DNA of 64,000 bases from Halomonas rhizosphaerae. Its GTDB lineage: Bacteria > Pseudomonadota > Gammaproteobacteria > Pseudomonadales > Halomonadaceae. The translations under genes and the position numbers were made by a program. The stretch's first letter is position 1. Every line of letters starts with the position of its first letter. The notes beneath the pieces are model-generated. The model searched no databases. It saw nothing but the letters and a program-made list of their open reading frames with translations, and was not told where the DNA came from. Shown here piece by piece: positions 61,613-64,000 of this stretch. The DNA is taken from positions 62,001-126,000 of the forward strand of contig NZ_JASCQP010000023.1 in assembly GCF_030010555.1 (NCBI RefSeq). Direction: 5' to 3'.

Positions 61613-62317
61613 GTGACCATCCCCTCCGTCTGGGTCTTCAGGGCCGGACTCATCGCCACAGTGACGGCCATCATGGCCGGCATCTGGTGGCTGCTCCAGG
61701 GGCTGGGCCTGCCCATGAGCTTCTCCCCTTCCGGCATCGCCGAATGGTTCAACAGCCAGGGCAACCTGGGGCCCCTGCTGCTCCTGCTGTTGATGATGCT
61801 GGCGGTGGTGGTGGGCCCGATTCCCACCCTGCCGGTGACCGCCGCGGCCGGGCTGGCCTTCGGCCTGCTCCCGGGCGTGCTGCTGTCCATCATCGGGGCC
61901 ATGACCGGGGCCATGATCGCCTTCACCCTGGCCCGGCTACTGGGGCGGAATGCCTTGCGCGCCAGGCTGCCGACCAATCCGCTGTTCGGTATCCAGGGCT
62001 CGCAGCGCCTGCTGTTCCTGACCGTACTGGTCACGCGCCTGGTGCCCATCTTCTCGTTTGCGCTGGTCAGCTACGCCGCCGGGGTCACCGCCATCACCAC
62101 GGGACGCTTCGCGCTGGGCACGGTGATCGGCATGCTGCCCATGACCCTGGTGTTCGCCGGCCTCGGGCGAGCCTTCGAGCTGCACCCGCTGTTCTCGATC
62201 ACGGCCGCCGTCGTCATACTCACCGTGATGACCCTGCTGCCCTGGTACCTGAGCCGACGGCGCCACTCCCGGCTGGCCCGCTGGCTACACCTGGACGACG
62301 AGCCACCCGGGAAGTAG
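61613..62317 (+). CDS. TVP38/TMEM64 (VTT domain) membrane protein
   Basis: 234 aa from a GTG start with AGGA about eleven bases upstream. Six to seven membrane spans. The VTT/SNARE-associated domain shows PTLPVTAAAGLAFGLLPGVL, LLSIIGAMTGAMIAFTLARL, and the conserved FLTVLVTRLVPIFSFALVSY followed by AAGVTAITTGRFALGTVIG. Family members include DedA-like lipid scramblases and flippases. It is between the ABC ATPase and the FtsX-type permease on the same strand. A phospholipid function is inferred. Confidence 0.87.
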   Translation: MTIPSVWVFRAGLIATVTAIMAGIWWLLQGLGLPMSFSPSGIAEWFNSQGNLGPLLLLLLMMLAVVVGPIPTLPVTAAAGLAFGLLPGVLLSIIGAMTGAMIAFTLARLLGRNALRARLPTNPLFGIQGSQRLLFLTVLVTRLVPIFSFALVSYAAGVTAITTGRFALGTVIGMLPMTLVFAGLGRAFELHPLFSITAAVVILTVMTLLPWYLSRRRHSRLARWLHLDDEPPGK

Positions 62318-62438
62318 CCGGCAACCGGCGACTCGGCGGGTGTTGCCGGATGCCCGAACTCCCCGCCCCGTCGCTGGTATGAGACGATACCGGCACCAGG
62401 GGCACACGGCCCCGCTCGCTCGCCACCCACGTGCCCCC

Positions 62439-64000
62439 ATGCTCACCGCCCTGCTGACCCTGCTCTCCCACTATCGCCGTCACCCCGGCCAGCTCGCCAT
62501 GCTGCTGCTCGGCCTCTGGGTGGCCGGCGCGCTGTGGAGTGGCGTGCAGGCGATCAACGCCTCGGCCCGGGACAGCTACGACAGGGCCGAGGCGCTCTTC
62601 ACCACCGGCCTGGACCGCCTGGAGCGCCGCGACGGCGAGCCCCTCGTCCGTGCGGACTTCGTGTCCCTGCGCCGCCAGGGCCTGCCGGTCTCGCCGCTGC
62701 TGGAAGGCACGGTGGTGACATCGCGAGGCGAGCGGCTGACGGTGATCGGCATCGACCCGCTGACACTGCCCGGCGACAGCGCCTTCGCCACGGGGGGCAG
62801 CCGCGGCGAGCTCACGGCCTTCTTCACCCCGCCCTGGCAGACCCGGCTGGCCCCGGATACCGCCCCGCGGCTGGGGCTCGAGCGGCAGGCGGCCCCGGGC
62901 ACCGAGCCGTCTCTGGCCAATGGCCATCGGCTACCGCCGCTGGTCCTCGCCCCGGCGCTGCCGCCGGACACCCTGGTGGTGGACATCGCCGTCGCGGCCC
63001 GACTGCTGGAGCGTGGCACCGCGGTCAGCCGGCTGGTGGCGGCGGCCGGCGCGCTGGAGACGGCTCCCGAGGGCTACCGGCTCGGCCGTGCGGACACCCT
63101 GGTCGACCCCGGCGAGCTCACCGCGAGCTTCCACCTCAACCTCAGCGCCATGGCGCTGCTGGCGCTGATCGTCGGGCTCTTCATCGTCCAGGCGGCGCTG
63201 GGGCTGGCGCTGGAGCAGCGCCTGGGACTGCTGCGCACCCTGCGTGCCCTGGGCGTGCCGGGGCGCACCCTGGTCGCCCTGCTGGCGCTCGAGCTGGTCC
63301 TGCTGGGCGTCATCGGCGCCCTGGCGGGCATTGCCAGCGGCGTCTGGCTGGCCCGTGCCCTGCTGCCGGACGTGGCGGCCACGCTGCAGAGCCTCTACGG
63401 CGCCGCAGTGGGCACGCAGCTGCGCCTGCCCTGGCACTACTGGCTGGGCGGGCTCGGCGTGACCCTGGGCGGGCTCTTCGTCGCCGGCAGCGGCATCCTG
63501 TGGCGGGCCGCACGGCTCGGCGTGCTGGGGCTCGGCCAGGCCCAGGCGTGGCGCGCCGGCTTCCAGCGCCAGCTGCGTGGCCAGGCCATCGCCGGCACCC
63601 TGGCCGCCCTGCTGGCCCTGGCGATGTGGGCCTGGCTGGCCGCGCAGCCCGCCGGCGAGGGGCTGGTCGCCGGCTTCGTGCTGGTGGGGGCGATGATGCT
63701 GGCCTGCGCCCTCTGGCTGTCGCCACTGCTGGCGGCCGGGCTTTCCGGCCTGGGCCGGCTCGCCCGGCGCCGCCCCCTGACCCAGTGGGCGCTGGCCGAC
63801 CTACAGCTCCAGCTGCCGCGCCTCTCGCTGGCCATGATGGCGCTGCTGATCGCGCTCTCCGCCAACCTGGGGGTGGGCAGCATGGTCGGCGGCTTTCGCC
63901 TCACCTTCCTCGACTGGCTGGACCAGCGGCTGACCGCCGACCTCTACCTGCGCCCGCCGGCCGGACAGTTCGACGCGGTGCAGGCCTGGCTGGTCGAACG
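62439..64000 (+). CDS. FtsX-like ABC transporter permease (N-terminal part)
   Basis: The frame is open from ATG 62439 to the window end, 520 codons seen. It starts MLTALLTLLSHYRRHPGQLA with a first span LLLGLWVAGALWSGVQAI, then a periplasmic domain of about 170 residues, then FtsX-type spans (LSAMALLALIVGLFIVQAAL and LALEQRLGLLRTLRALGVPG), LLALELVLLGVIGALAGIAS, and a second block beginning LSLAMMALLIALSANLGVGS. This is the MacB/DevC-like large permease layout that duplicates the four-span unit. With the ATPase at 60933 it would form an export or lipoprotein-sorting complex. The end is missing. Confidence 0.85.
   Translation, partial: MLTALLTLLSHYRRHPGQLAMLLLGLWVAGALWSGVQAINASARDSYDRAEALFTTGLDRLERRDGEPLVRADFVSLRRQGLPVSPLLEGTVVTSRGERLTVIGIDPLTLPGDSAFATGGSRGELTAFFTPPWQTRLAPDTAPRLGLERQAAPGTEPSLANGHRLPPLVLAPALPPDTLVVDIAVAARLLERGTAVSRLVAAAGALETAPEGYRLGRADTLVDPGELTASFHLNLSAMALLALIVGLFIVQAALGLALEQRLGLLRTLRALGVPGRTLVALLALELVLLGVIGALAGIASGVWLARALLPDVAATLQSLYGAAVGTQLRLPWHYWLGGLGVTLGGLFVAGSGILWRAARLGVLGLGQAQAWRAGFQRQLRGQAIAGTLAALLALAMWAWLAAQPAGEGLVAGFVLVGAMMLACALWLSPLLAAGLSGLGRLARRRPLTQWALADLQLQLPRLSLAMMALLIALSANLGVGSMVGGFRLTFLDWLDQRLTADLYLRPPAGQFDAVQAWLVE

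Overview
The window is high-GC, gene-dense chromosomal DNA from a gammaproteobacterium, most likely Halomonas or another member of the Halomonadaceae. Three things point there: the glnA / DUF4124 / glnL order, the acidic and GC-rich housekeeping proteins, and a Gamma-Mobile-Trio element, a class described in gammaproteobacteria. No rRNA, tRNA or CRISPR array was recognised. A large low-GC, mosaic accessory region interrupts the backbone.

Region 1 (1-6.1 kb) is backbone. On the minus strand are glnA, a DUF4124 periplasmic protein and the 5' end of glnL (ntrB). glnA has a sigma-54 promoter and two NtrC-type enhancer sites. On the plus strand are a small glycosyltransferase-like protein and typA/bipA with its terminator.

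Region 2 (6.1-40.4 kb) is accessory and rich in defence and mobility genes. In order it holds: a decayed nuclease-like pseudogene whose 5' end occurs twice, on either side of a higBA toxin-antitoxin pair; an ADP-ribosyltransferase-like gene; a complete type I restriction-modification operon (hsdR-hsdM-hsdS) whose HsdS has two nearly identical target-recognition domains; a PD-(D/E)XK nuclease gene; a run of gene cassettes separated by attC-like sites with no integron integrase in the window (two possible HEPN-like proteins, a 588-aa orphan, a GIY-YIG-like protein and an Mrr-type endonuclease); a metal cluster (MFS exporter, CsoR/RcnR-type repressor, His-rich protein, HupE permease, membrane anchor) with C/G-tract operators; a CNNM/CorC protein; two broken DUF2384 antitoxin genes; an XRE regulator divergent from a two-gene unit (winged-helix/coiled-coil protein plus SF2 helicase); and a minus-strand operon gmtY-gmtZ-gmtX-VPA1267-like-RecD-like helicase. 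Related inverted motifs at 6104-6133 and 40397-40426 suggest that the whole 34 kb could be one Gamma-Mobile-Trio island inserted downstream of typA. This boundary call is an inference.

Region 3 (40.4-64 kb) is backbone again. It has a sodium:neurotransmitter-type symporter followed by a branched-chain amino acid/amide ABC transporter (livG, F, H, M, with the binding protein convergent), a secreted dienelactone hydrolase, a C45-family acyltransferase/peptidase, a Fur-box-preceded periplasmic protein, a DUF4202 protein, a c-type cytochrome, a Tle1-like DUF2235 lipase, an aldo/keto reductase, a Zn-ribbon-like protein, a methyltransferase, an alpha/beta hydrolase, TspO, and a zinc-uptake operon (small His-rich membrane peptide, znuC, znuB, znuA) behind a Zur-like box. 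The right edge carries a LolD/MacB-type ABC ATPase, a TVP38/TMEM64 membrane protein and the start of an FtsX-type permease that runs off the end.
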